Counted from the first letter of the stretch, positions 6,642 through 14,151 are shown. The stretch is 15,087 nt of DNA from Pseudomonadota bacterium (GCA_021813645.1 JAKAJW010000003.1:1-15087); one strand, 5' to 3'. Notes: generated from the sequence alone by a model not told the origin. Translations and numbers: made by a program.

Positions 6642-7372
6642 TGCGGCTCGCCCTGATCCTCGTCCTTCTGGCCCTCGCCGGACCGGCAGCGGCGCAGGAT
6701 CTGACCCTGTCGCTCGGCGATGGCTCGCTGACCGCGCGCACCGTCCAGCTCTTCGCCCTGGTCACCGTGCTCAGCCTCGCCCCCGGCCTGGCGATCATGC
6801 TGACCTGTTTTCCCTTCATCGTCACCGTGCTGGCGATCCTGCGCCAGGCGATCGGCCTGCAGCAGTCGCCGCCCAACGTGCTGATCGTCAGCCTGGCGCT
6901 GTTCCTGACCTATTTCGTGATGGAGCCGGTTTTCACCCAGTCCTGGACCCAGGGCGTGCAGCCGCTGATCGACGGGAAACTCGATCTCACCGCCGCATTT
7001 TCTGCCGGAATAGAGCCTGTTCGCGCCTTCATGGGCCATCGCATCGACCCCGCCACCTTCGACGCGCTGCGCGCCCTGCGGCCCGACGCCGCGGCCCCCG
7101 CCGGCAGCGGCGCCGAGGCGTTGCGCAGCGCCCCGCTGTCGCTGATGATCCCCTCCTTCCTTCTGTCTGAAATCCAGCGCGCCTTCGAGATCGGTTTCCT
7201 GATCTACCTGCCCTTCCTGATCATCGACCTGGTGGTGGCCGCGGTGCTGATGTCGATGGGCATGATGATGGTGCCGCCGGCGATGGTCTCGCTGCCGTTC
7301 AAGCTCGCCTTCTTCGTCGTGGTGAACGGCTGGGCCCTGGTCTCGGGCGCACTGGTGCGCAGCTACTTCTAG
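6641..7372 (+). CDS. fliP: Flagellar export gate protein FliP
   Basis: FliP is a core subunit of the FliPQR export gate in the flagellar type III secretion system. The 243-residue product has a cleavable-type signal peptide (residues 1-18, ending PAAA before Gln), as known for FliP. It then has the hallmark LVTVLSLAPGLAIMLTCFPF, a conserved QSPPNVLIVSLALFLTYFVM helix, the SEIQRAFEIGFLIYLPFLIIDLVVA block, and MSMGMMMVPPAMVSLPFKL near the C-terminus. The ATG at 6641 overlaps the fliN stop (TGATG). A GTG three bases upstream would add one residue and is less likely. fliQ and fliR do not follow; a long non-coding gap does. This is the last gene of the rightward operon. Confidence 0.97.
   Translation: MRLALILVLLALAGPAAAQDLTLSLGDGSLTARTVQLFALVTVLSLAPGLAIMLTCFPFIVTVLAILRQAIGLQQSPPNVLIVSLALFLTYFVMEPVFTQSWTQGVQPLIDGKLDLTAAFSAGIEPVRAFMGHRIDPATFDALRALRPDAAAPAGSGAEALRSAPLSLMIPSFLLSEIQRAFEIGFLIYLPFLIIDLVVAAVLMSMGMMMVPPAMVSLPFKLAFFVVVNGWALVSGALVRSYF
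7008..7017 (+). repeat. Dispersed motif GAATAGAGCC, copy inside fliP
   Basis: An exact GAATAGAGCC within fliP. The wider 15-mer at 7004-7018 matches 7825-7839 with one mismatch. Confidence 0.55.
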
Positions 7373-7865
7373 CCGAGATAGAGCCCGCTACCTCGCCGCC
7401 GCCCCGCTTGCCGGCGGGCGCGACAGCCGGAACCCCAGTTCCCGACCCGGCCCAGGGATCCGGCCGGCCCGGCTGCTGCCTATCCCCGGGCTGACGGCCG
7501 GCGCTCAGGCCCGGCCCGCCGCCCCGCGGACCGTTCGCATCCTCTGCGAGCGCTTGAGGGGCCGATCCGTCGGGCAGCCGACGCGCCATGCCGAGAACCC
7601 GGGTCGCAGAGGTCCGGGCGTGCCGCATGCGGGTAAGTGCCGGCCCGCCCGGCGCCGGACCGATGCCGCGCCGACTGCCATCGCCTTGCCGTCTGTCCGG
7701 CGACGCGCCGCGCCCTGCCGGCACCGCCATGTTGCGGATGCCGGTCGCTTCGCGGCCCGAAAGAAACATGGATCAGGGCGCCCCCCGCGCGGGCCGCCGC
7801 AAGGCCGGCGCAGCTACGGGTTTGGCAGGAATAGAGCCTATATTAGACACTCGGGCCCCGGTCGC
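7373..7865. other. Convergent intergenic region between fliP and flgI, no supported gene
   Basis: This 493-bp stretch lies between the 3' ends of two converging operons. Several open frames exist on both strands, but they lack ribosome binding sites, show no recognisable protein pattern, and reflect high GC content. It holds a copy of the dispersed motif at 7829-7838 beside an AT-rich TATATTAGACA patch, a weaker copy just after the fliP stop (about 7376-7386), and small hairpins such as TCGCA-TCCTC-TGCGA at 7535-7549. I found no hairpin followed by a clear T-run for either operon. Confidence 0.6.
7829..7838 (+). repeat. Dispersed motif GAATAGAGCC, copy downstream of flgI
   Basis: An exact GAATAGAGCC in the fliP-flgI gap, about 28 bp beyond the flgI stop and followed by the AT-rich TATATTAGACA. 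Confidence 0.6.
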
Positions 7866-8966
7866 CTAGCGCACCAGAAACTCCGCATGCAGCGCCCCGG
7901 CGGCGTTGATGCTTTTCAGGATGTCGATCATGTCATGCGGCGAGACGCCGAGCGCGTTCAGGCCGGCCACCACCTGGCTGAGCGAAGTGCCGCCGGCGAC
8001 CTCGGCCAGCCCCTTGCCCGGCGCCGTCTCGATCGAGGCCTTGGTGCGCGGCACGACGATGGTCCGGCCGGCGGAGAACGGGTCGGGCTGCACCACCTCC
8101 GGCCTCTCCTCGATCCGCAGCGTGATATTGCCCTGCGCCACCGCGACCCGCGAGATCCGCACGTCCTGCCCGATCACGATCGTACCGGAGCGCTGATCGA
8201 CCACCACCCGCGCGCGCTCTTCGGGCTGCACGGTCAGATCCTCGATCTGGCTCAGCACATGGGCGACGGAGCCCTCCTTGGCCGCCGCCACATCGACCGC
8301 CACCGTGCCGGAATCGCGCATCACAGCGACCGCCCGGCCATAGCGGGCGTTGATCGCCTTCTCGATCCGCGCTGCGGTGGTGAAGTCGGGGCTGCGCAGC
8401 GCCAGGCGCACCTCGCGCAGGCTGGCCAGGCTGAAATCCACTTCGCGCTCGACCCGCGCGCCCGAGGGCACGGTGCCGGCGGTCGGCACACCCTGGGTCA
8501 CCGAGGCAGCGGCGCCGCGGGCCGTCACCCCGCCGGCGATGATCGTGCCCTGCGCCACCGCGTAGATCTTGCCGTCGGCGCCGTTCAGCGGCGTCATCAC
8601 CAGCGTGCCGCCCAGCAGGCTCTTGGCATCACCGATGGCCGAAACCGTCACGTCGATCTGGCTGCCGACCCGGGCGAAGGGCGGCAGCGAGGCGGTCACG
8701 AAGACGGCGGCCACGTTCTTCGGCTGGAATTGCTCGCCCGAGATGTTCACCCCGAGCCGCTCCAGCAGCGTCGTCATGATTTCGGCGGTGAAGGGCGAGT
8801 TGCGGATGCCGTCGCCGGTGCCGTTCAGCCCCACCACCAGGCCGTAGCCGACCAGATCGTTGCCGCGGACCCCATCGAAATCCACCAGATCCTTCAGCCG
8901 GATCGGCTCTGCCGGGGCGGGTGGCGCCATCAGCAGGGCGAGGCATAGGCACAGCAACCGGATCAT
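7866..8966 (-). CDS. flgI: Flagellar P-ring protein FlgI
   Basis: FlgI forms the P-ring around the rod in the peptidoglycan layer. The 366-residue product has a signal peptide (about residues 1-19, ending PAPA before Glu). The diagnostic N-terminal block follows: RLKDLVDFDGVRGNDLVGYG and VVGLNGTGDG (about 23-53). Further family blocks are NVAAVFVTASLPPFARVGS, DVTVSAIGDAKSLLGGTLVMTPL, and the C-terminal GTSLSQVVAGLNALGVSPHD with DMIDILKSINAAGALHAE. Length is normal for the family. Its ATG overlaps the flgL stop (ATGA at 8966-8963), so it is the last gene of the flgE-flgK-flgL-flgI operon. A matching flgH (L-ring) or flgA is not present in this window. Confidence 0.97.
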   Translation of the reverse strand: MIRLLCLCLALLMAPPAPAEPIRLKDLVDFDGVRGNDLVGYGLVVGLNGTGDGIRNSPFTAEIMTTLLERLGVNISGEQFQPKNVAAVFVTASLPPFARVGSQIDVTVSAIGDAKSLLGGTLVMTPLNGADGKIYAVAQGTIIAGGVTARGAAASVTQGVPTAGTVPSGARVEREVDFSLASLREVRLALRSPDFTTAARIEKAINARYGRAVAVMRDSGTVAVDVAAAKEGSVAHVLSQIEDLTVQPEERARVVVDQRSGTIVIGQDVRISRVAVAQGNITLRIEERPEVVQPDPFSAGRTIVVPRTKASIETAPGKGLAEVAGGTSLSQVVAGLNALGVSPHDMIDILKSINAAGALHAEFLVR

Positions 8967-9970
8967 GGCAGGAAATTCACCAGCGACAGGTTGCCGATCC
9001 GTGCGGTCAGCGCATAGAGCATCTCCAGCTGAGTCTGCACCACCTGCAGATCGCTCGCCGCCTGGTATTGGTCGACGGTCAGCAGCTTGGATTTCGCCGC
9101 CTGCAGCGCGCTCTGCTCGGCGGTGTTGCGGGTCTGCGCCGCGGCGATCCGGTTCTGGGTGATACCGATCTCCGCCGCCAGCGTGGCCCGGCTGTTGCCG
9201 GCGGTCAGCAGGCTCTGCCCCGCCGCGGTCGCCAGTCCGGCCTGCAACACGATATTGCCCGCCACGTCGGGCGCGTCGATCATCGCCGCCGTGGCCAGGC
9301 CGGTCAGCGTGTCGACGATCGCCGGATCGAGCGCCGTCGTGGTCAGCGGGGCGCTCTGCCCCTTGCCGATCGGAATCGGCGAGGCCGGCGTGGCGCTGCC
9401 CTTATAGGCCAGCGCCGCATAGCCGGTGGGCGAAGCGAACCAGGCCTTCACCGCATCGACGACGCCCTGCGTCGTGACCTGGCCGGCGACCGCCGTCGTC
9501 ACTTCCGCCAGGATCGCATCGGCCGAGGCCAGCGCCGGCTGGTCGGTCGCCGCGCCGGAAAAGACGTTGCGGTTACCCGCCCGGGTGTTCAGCGCCGAGA
9601 CCGCCGTGGCGAAGGCAGCCCGGGCCTGTTCGGCCAGCGGCCCCACGGTGTTCTGCGTGCCGCTGCTGCCGGCCTGCAACAGCTGGGTGCCGAGCCCCCC
9701 GGCCGCCTGGTCCAACGCCTGCAGCGCGCTCTGCTGGGTCTGCGCAGTCAGCTCCGCAAGCTTGGCGGAACCGCTCCAGGCGTCGATCAGGCTCAGCGTC
9801 GCCTCCAGGCCCGAAAGCTGGGTGTAATCGCCGCGTAGCGCCTTGCCGGGATCGCTGGTGATGCCGCTCGTGACCTCGCCCGACAGCTGCTGCATCCGGG
9901 CCTTCAGCAGGGCGTTCTGGCTCTGCAGCATATAGGTCTGGGCGCGGTCGCCGATACCGATCATGGCCAT
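8963..9970 (-). CDS. flgL: Hook-filament junction protein FlgL
   Basis: FlgL (HAP3) joins the hook-associated protein FlgK to the filament. The 335-residue product is flagellin-like: an N-terminal helix MAMIGIGDRAQTYMLQSQNA with further helical heptads and LSGEVTSGITSDPGKALRGD, a variable middle, and a C-terminal helical region with QAASDLQVVQTQLEMLYAL and IGNLSLVNFLP. I used the first ATG at 9970; a second in-frame ATG at 9964 is possible. A GGAG element lies nine bases upstream of the first. Only three bases separate it from the flgK stop, and its stop overlaps the flgI start. Position after flgK favours FlgL over flagellin. Confidence 0.93.
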   Translation of the reverse strand: MAMIGIGDRAQTYMLQSQNALLKARMQQLSGEVTSGITSDPGKALRGDYTQLSGLEATLSLIDAWSGSAKLAELTAQTQQSALQALDQAAGGLGTQLLQAGSSGTQNTVGPLAEQARAAFATAVSALNTRAGNRNVFSGAATDQPALASADAILAEVTTAVAGQVTTQGVVDAVKAWFASPTGYAALAYKGSATPASPIPIGKGQSAPLTTTALDPAIVDTLTGLATAAMIDAPDVAGNIVLQAGLATAAGQSLLTAGNSRATLAAEIGITQNRIAAAQTRNTAEQSALQAAKSKLLTVDQYQAASDLQVVQTQLEMLYALTARIGNLSLVNFLP

Positions 9971-9973
9971 GGC

Positions 9974-11419
9974 TCAAATCTCCAACAGGGCCTGCAGCAA
10001 GGAATCTGCGGTCTGAACCACCTTGGCGTTGGCCGCATAGGACTTCTGCACCACCAACAGCTGCGCCATCTGCTGGTCGGTATCGACGCCCTGTTTCAGG
10101 GCCGCGTCGGTCAGCGTGGTGGAGCGGGCGGTGGCAAAGCTCGCCGCGTTCTGGGCGGTCAGCCGGGCGTTGCCCGCCGCGCTCAGGATCTGGGCCGCGA
10201 ATCCGTTGGCGTCGACGGCGCCGGTGCCGAGCCCGCCCGAGGCCGGCACCTGTACCGCCGCCAGGGCGGCGCCCATCGCGTTCAGGATGCTGGCGTCGCC
10301 GGGGGCGTTCGGCGCCGCGGCGCCGATGCCGGCGCGCAGATGCCAGAGCGCGCCGCCCTTGGCCGGATCGACCGCCGGATTGACTGCGAACCGCGCGGCC
10401 AGGCCCAGCTCGTTGCTGGCGCTGACCGGCGTGCCGGCATCGGTGAACAGCCCCGCCATGCCCGGGGTCAGCGTCGGGTCGACCCCGGGGGCGTCGAACC
10501 GCCCGGCGAGGTCGCGGGCCAGCGCGTCGAGCTGGCTCTGCGCCGCCGGCGCGGCCTGGTCGCGCAGGGTCAGGTTCGCCGCCAGCGCGCCGCCGGTGAA
10601 CAGGGGGCTGGTGCTCGACACCGCCACGCCGTTCAGCGTCAGCCCCGACAGCGCGCCGGAGGCCAGTGTCATGTCCGGCGTCACCGTGCCATTGGTCGCG
10701 GTGAAGCCGATCGTCGCCGGGGTCATCCCGTCGAGCAGCAGCGCGCCGCCGGTGGTCATCAGCGCCACCGTGCCGTTTGGCCGTTCCATCTGCCGGATCG
10801 GCACGATCTCGGAGATCTGGTCGAGCAGCGCCTGGCGCTGGTCGATCAGCGCCGAGGGCTGGCCGCCGTTGATCACCTGCGACTGGATCTGGGCGTTCAG
10901 ATCGGCGACCTGGCCGAGCGCGGTGTTGAGCTGGGTCACCTGCCGGCCGATCGCCCCATCCGCCGCGCCGCGCGCCGTCTGGATCTGGGTCGAGAGCGCG
11001 TTGATCTTGCCGGCCACCGCATTGGCCGAATCGAGCAGCGCCGACAGCGCCGCGGCCGAATCCGGCTGCGCCGAGGCCTGCACCAGCGCCGCGCCCAGAT
11101 CGGAGAGCGTGGTGCCGAGCGCGCCGGCCTCGCCGGGCTGGCCGAGGCCGGTTTCCAGCGCGGTGTAGAAATCCGCCAGAACGCCGGTTCCCGCCACCTC
11201 GGCCGAGGCGGCGCGCCGGTCGTTCAGCAGCGCCAGATCGGTGCCGCGCTGCACCCCGGCCACCGCCACCCCGCCCCCGGTCCGCGCCGCCAGTTCCAGG
11301 TTGCGCGGGCCATAGCCCGGGGTTTGCGCATTGGCGATGTTCGAGGCGATGACGTCGGTCGCCCAGGCATTCGCCGTCAGCCCGGTCAGCGCACTGCCGA
11401 TGGCGGAGGTGATGCCCAT
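9974..11419 (-). CDS. flgK: Hook-associated protein FlgK
   Basis: FlgK (HAP1) is the first junction protein laid on the hook tip. The 481-residue product has the rod/hook-family N-terminus with ASNIANAQTPGYGPRN at 25-40. A coiled region follows, including LNTALGQVADLNAQIQSQV, ALIDQRQALLDQISEIVPI and GGALLLDG, the known FlgK signature. The C-terminal helix is MAQLLVVQKSYAANAKVVQT. The ATG at 11419 lies 11 bases past the flgE stop, with a purine-rich GAGGCGG element overlapping that stop. Length fits the shorter alphaproteobacterial FlgK proteins. Its stop is three bases from flgL. Confidence 0.95.
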   Translation of the reverse strand: MGITSAIGSALTGLTANAWATDVIASNIANAQTPGYGPRNLELAARTGGGVAVAGVQRGTDLALLNDRRAASAEVAGTGVLADFYTALETGLGQPGEAGALGTTLSDLGAALVQASAQPDSAAALSALLDSANAVAGKINALSTQIQTARGAADGAIGRQVTQLNTALGQVADLNAQIQSQVINGGQPSALIDQRQALLDQISEIVPIRQMERPNGTVALMTTGGALLLDGMTPATIGFTATNGTVTPDMTLASGALSGLTLNGVAVSSTSPLFTGGALAANLTLRDQAAPAAQSQLDALARDLAGRFDAPGVDPTLTPGMAGLFTDAGTPVSASNELGLAARFAVNPAVDPAKGGALWHLRAGIGAAAPNAPGDASILNAMGAALAAVQVPASGGLGTGAVDANGFAAQILSAAGNARLTAQNAASFATARSTTLTDAALKQGVDTDQQMAQLLVVQKSYAANAKVVQTADSLLQALLEI

Positions 11420-11430
11420 GGCCTACCGCC

Positions 11431-12738
11431 TCAGCGCTTCATGTTGGTGGTTTCCTGCAGCATGTCGTCGACCGTCTGCACCACCTTGGCGTTGGAGGAA
11501 TAGGCCCGTTGGGTCTGGATCATATTGGTCAGCTCCTGCGCCAGGTCGGTGTTGGAGCTGGCCAGCGCATAGCCGGAGACCGTCCCGGTCGGCCCGTTGC
11601 CGGCGTCCCAGAGGAAGAACGAGCCGCTGCTGGGCGAGACCGAATAGGCCTGATTGTCGAGCGCGGTCAGCCCGTTCGGGCTCGGCACGTCGATCACCGG
11701 GATCTGGTAGATCACCCGGGTGAAGCCGGTGTCGTAGCTGGCGGTGATCAGGCCGTTGCTGTCGATCGTCGCCGAGGTCAGGTTGCCGACCGGCGAGCCG
11801 TCCTTGACGATCGCGGTCGGCGCGAAGGCGTTGGACAGCTGGGTCAGCCCGTTGGTGTCGGCGATCTTGCCGATGGTCAGGGTCAGCGGCCCGCCGGCCA
11901 CCATCAGCGCCAACGTGCCGGTCACCGAGTCATAGGCGCCGCCGCTCAGCGTGGTGACCGAGGCGAGCGTGCCGCCCGCGCCGCGGGTGTCGTCGAACTG
12001 CAGCGTGTACTCGCCGACCACCGCGTTGCTCTGGGCCGAATCCCGGATCGTCATCGTCCACTGGTTCGAGGCGCCGGTGGCCGGCACGGTCGGCGCAAAG
12101 GAGATGTTCAGCGCCTCCGCCTCGCCGAGGTTGCCGTAATATTCCACCGACAGCGGCTGGACATCGCCCGAGGCGCCGGCATGGGTGGCGGTGGCCGGCA
12201 GGTTCACCCCCAGCGTCATTTTCGTGGTCGGGTCGCCGGCGGTCTGGTTCGGCCGGATCACCACCGGCTCCAGCCCGGTGATGGTATCGCGCGGGAAGGT
12301 GTTGATCGTGCCGTCGGCATTGGCCGGCCAGCCGAGCAGCGCCAGGCCCGAGGTGGTTTCCAGCACACCGTCGGCATTGGTGTGGAACGAGCCGGTCGGC
12401 GTCATCATCAGCGGCAGGTCGGGGGTGCCGTCGGCCACCGCGGCCGAGCTGGTCACCGGCAGCATGCCGCGACCGTTGATCGAGATGTCGAGCGGGTTCT
12501 GCGTCGAGGTCAGCGCCGCGGATTGATCCACCATCCGGCTGTTGATCGCCCGCACGCCGCCGGCCGAGTAGGAGGCCGTGGTGGCCGATCCGGTGGTCAC
12601 CAGCGATTCGAAGTCGGTGATCGTGCGCTTGTAGCCAAAGGTATTCGAGTTCGCGATGTTGTCGGAGATCGCGGCCAGCGACGAGGCATTCACGTTCAAT
12701 CCGGCCACGGCCGCGTTGAGAGAGGAGGAGATCGTCAT
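11431..12738 (-). CDS. flgE: Flagellar hook protein FlgE
   Basis: FlgE polymerises into the extracellular hook. The 435-residue product begins MTISSSLNAAVAGLNVNASS, followed by the hook/rod motif ISDNIANSNTFGYKR (24-38). A central variable domain follows, rich in Thr, Gly and Asn, and it ends with the conserved C-terminal helix NMIQTQRAYSSNAKVVQTVDDML. The frame could be read from 12789, but the extra 17 residues are basic and unlike hook proteins. The ATG at 12738 has AAGG eight bases upstream and places the motif at the normal position. It is the first gene of the leftward hook operon, about 55 bp downstream of a CtrA-type box. FlgG-type rod proteins share the ends, but the length and central domain fit hook protein. 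Confidence 0.94.
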   Translation of the reverse strand: MTISSSLNAAVAGLNVNASSLAAISDNIANSNTFGYKRTITDFESLVTTGSATTASYSAGGVRAINSRMVDQSAALTSTQNPLDISINGRGMLPVTSSAAVADGTPDLPLMMTPTGSFHTNADGVLETTSGLALLGWPANADGTINTFPRDTITGLEPVVIRPNQTAGDPTTKMTLGVNLPATATHAGASGDVQPLSVEYYGNLGEAEALNISFAPTVPATGASNQWTMTIRDSAQSNAVVGEYTLQFDDTRGAGGTLASVTTLSGGAYDSVTGTLALMVAGGPLTLTIGKIADTNGLTQLSNAFAPTAIVKDGSPVGNLTSATIDSNGLITASYDTGFTRVIYQIPVIDVPSPNGLTALDNQAYSVSPSSGSFFLWDAGNGPTGTVSGYALASSNTDLAQELTNMIQTQRAYSSNAKVVQTVDDMLQETTNMKR

Positions 12739-12792
12739 CGGCTGCGCCTTTCTGCTGCATCGACTCGGTCGCCCGACCTTCGCAGCCACGCC

Positions 12793-12807
12793 TTAAGAAG
12801 AGCCTAA
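12793..12807. promoter_or_regulatory. CtrA-type binding box upstream of flgE (TTAA-N7-CTAA)
   Basis: TTAAGAAGAGCCTAA matches TTAA-N7-TTAA at seven of eight fixed positions; on the minus strand it reads TTAG-N7-TTAA. It sits 55 bp upstream of the flgE ATG, close to the spacing seen at fliL and motB. A GACTC (GANTC) site follows at 12762-12766. Confidence 0.72.
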
Positions 12808-12928
12808 CGGCGGCTCTGCCGGCCGGCCCTGGCGGGGCCCGACGTTCGCCGGGGCGGGCGACGGATCGGGCACGCTGCCGGCGCGGCGGCAAACCCGGGC
12901 GACTGGCCTCGCCCTTGGCTCGATTCCG

Positions 12929-12953
12929 GCTTGAATAGAGCCGAAATGGGCCG
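12929..12953 (+). repeat. 25-bp spacer repeat, left copy
   Basis: Matches 13131-13155 at 21 of 25 positions and contains an exact GAATAGAGCC at 12933-12942. A shorter, more degenerate copy lies near 13024-13040. Confidence 0.65.
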
Positions 12954-13083
12954 CTCAACAGGGATCGGGCCGCGGCCCCGACACCCCCGGGCGGCGGCCC
13001 CATTTCGGGTCGAAACCAGGCGCGACAGAGTCGAATTGGCCCGGCGCGGCGCCGATCGGCCGGGGCCGCCGGCAGAGCCGTGC

Positions 13084-13107
13084 CAGACCCGCATTTCGGG
13101 TCTGTTT
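13084..13107 (+). terminator. Terminator-like hairpin in the flgE-motB spacer
   Basis: A perfect 8-bp stem, CAGACCCG at 13084-13091 and CGGGTCTG at 13097-13104, has a five-base loop and is followed by TTT on the plus strand. The T-run is short, and no annotated plus-strand gene precedes it. It may terminate an unrecognised plus-strand transcript or be a structural element. Confidence 0.4.
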
Positions 13108-13130
13108 CAGCTAGATTCTGGTCTTTTTCA

Positions 13131-13155
13131 GCTGGAATAGAGACGAAACGGCCCG
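13131..13155 (+). repeat. 25-bp spacer repeat, right copy
   Basis: Matches 12929-12953 at 21 of 25 positions. The core here is GAATAGAGAC (13135-13144). Its right end runs into the stem of the hairpin downstream of motB. Confidence 0.65.
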
Positions 13156-13186
13156 GGCGGCGGCGTTCGGCGCCGCACCGCCCGGG
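13152..13186 (-). terminator. Strong hairpin downstream of motB, probable terminator
   Basis: Read on the minus strand, CCCGGGCGG-TG-CGGCG pairs with CGCCG-CCGCCCGGG around a five-base loop, giving 14 bp with a two-base bulge. It begins 19 bp after the motB stop and is followed by CCGTTTCGTCT, a weak T-rich tail. The strength and position suggest motB transcription ends here, separating it from flgE. Confidence 0.6.
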
Positions 13187-13204
13187 CGCGCGGTCTCGGC
13201 CGCG

Positions 13205-14056
13205 CTACTTGCCGTCGCGCAGCAGCACGACCTCGATCCGGTTGTTGCGGATCGCCATCGGATCCTTCACCGCCGGCGTCCGGTCGGCATAGCCCGAGAT
13301 CCGGTTCAGCCGCAGCCGGTCCAACCCGTCGCTCTGCAACAGGTCGCGCACCTCCTGGGCCCGGGCAGTGGACAGATCCCAGACCGGATTGTTCTTCAGC
13401 ACCACCGGATAGCTGCGGACATGGCCGTTCACCGCCACCCGGTTGCTCACCATGCCGAACACCCGCACCAGGATCTCGGAGATCTGCCGCATCACCGGCT
13501 GCGGCGTCGCGGTCTCGCCGGCGAACAGCGGCGAGTCCTGCAGGTCGAAGATCTCGATCACCAGGCCTTCGTCGGTGATCCGGGTCACGATATGGCGCAG
13601 CGCCTCCTTCAGCTCGTTGCTCTCGCCCGAGGCGCCGAGCAGATCGGCCTCCACCGCGGTCAACGGGTCCTTGGCCGCCTCCTGCCGGTTGGCCTCGCTC
13701 GCGCTTTGCACCCCGGTCGCGCCGCGGGCCTGCCGGCTCTCGGTGGCGCGCAGGCTCGCCGCGCCGGTGCCGCTGCGCACCAGGGTCTTTTCCGAGGCGA
13801 TGCTGTCGCCGCCGAAAGCGCCGTCGCCCCCGCCCGAGACCCGGTTGATCGGGATGTTCGGGCTGAAATAGTCCGCGATCCCCTTGCGCTGCTTTTCCGT
13901 CGTCGCGTTGAGCAGCCACATCAAAAGGAAGAAGGTCATCATCGCCGTCACGAAGTCGGCATAGGCGACCTTCCAGGCCCCGCCGTGGTGCCCGCCCCCG
14001 GCGATGATCTTTTTCCGTTTGATGATGACCGGCGCGACCGAATTGGTCCCTGCCAT
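13205..14056 (-). CDS. motB: Flagellar stator protein MotB
   Basis: MotB anchors the MotA/MotB stator to peptidoglycan and supplies the ion-binding aspartate. The 283-residue product has a basic His/Gly N-terminus (KRKK, GGGHHGGAWK) and the membrane helix YADFVTAMMTFFLLMWLLN, with the channel Asp at residue 34. A long periplasmic linker follows. The C-terminal OmpA-like peptidoglycan-binding domain includes VAVNGHVRSYP, WDLSTARAQEVRDLL, ISGYADRTP and NNRIEVVLL. I chose the ATG at 14056, with AGGTGG four bases upstream; a GTG at 14080 would add eight residues. Unlike many clusters, motB is not adjacent to motA, which is about 11 kb away. It has its own CtrA-type box 47 bp upstream and a hairpin downstream, so it is probably monocistronic. 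Confidence 0.95.
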   Translation of the reverse strand: MAGTNSVAPVIIKRKKIIAGGGHHGGAWKVAYADFVTAMMTFFLLMWLLNATTEKQRKGIADYFSPNIPINRVSGGGDGAFGGDSIASEKTLVRSGTGAASLRATESRQARGATGVQSASEANRQEAAKDPLTAVEADLLGASGESNELKEALRHIVTRITDEGLVIEIFDLQDSPLFAGETATPQPVMRQISEILVRVFGMVSNRVAVNGHVRSYPVVLKNNPVWDLSTARAQEVRDLLQSDGLDRLRLNRISGYADRTPAVKDPMAIRNNRIEVVLLRDGK

Positions 14057-14102
14057 CACACCACCTGCAATCCATCCCACGTGCAGGATGCCGCAGAGCG
14101 GG

Positions 14103-14117
14103 TTAGCCGCGACTTAA
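14103..14117. promoter_or_regulatory. CtrA-type binding box upstream of motB (TTAG-N7-TTAA)
   Basis: TTAGCCGCGACTTAA matches TTAA-N7-TTAA at seven of eight fixed positions. It lies 47 bp upstream of the motB ATG, in the 95-bp gap after the permease gene. The shared spacing with the fliL and flgE boxes supports function. Confidence 0.74.
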
Positions 14118-14151
14118 TCAATTCGGGCGAAAGCGGGGTGATTGCGCGGCA

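Larger units (their letters stand above)
12808..13204. other. Repeat-rich non-coding spacer between motB and flgE
   Basis: This roughly 400-bp stretch has no frame that looks like a protein. From left to right it holds: the motif copy GAATAGAGCC at 12933-12942; an inverted repeat CCGAAATGGG (12941-12950) with CCCATTTCGG (12999-13008); a palindrome centred on CCGCGG near 12973; a hairpin CAGACCCG-CATTT-CGGGTCTG followed by TTT (13084-13107); a direct repeat TCTGTTTCAGCT/TCTTTTTCAGCT (13101-13112 and 13122-13133); a motif copy at 13135-13144; and the strong hairpin past motB. The 13092-13150 part is clearly more AT-rich than its surroundings. Confidence 0.75.

Noticed and set aside
7299..7869. 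Open frames in the fliP-flgI gap as small genes
   Set aside because: No ribosome binding site, no recognisable motif, and amino-acid content set by GC content. One overlaps the fliP end on the opposite strand.
8963..9970. FlgL gene as a flagellin (fliC)
   Set aside because: It directly follows flgK in an operon, which favours FlgL, and the C-terminal sequence and length also fit FlgL.
11930..13003. A 357-residue minus-strand frame across flgE and the spacer
   Set aside because: It is out of frame with flgE, which has clear hook motifs. Its only interest is the GPFRLYSS peptide shared with another shadow frame, which merely reflects the 25-bp DNA repeat.
12922..13118. Three GANTC sites (12922, 13028, 13114) as a CcrM control cluster
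   Set aside because: For this base composition one site per few hundred bases is expected, so three in 200 bp is only mildly raised. GANTC also occurs in coding parts of the window.
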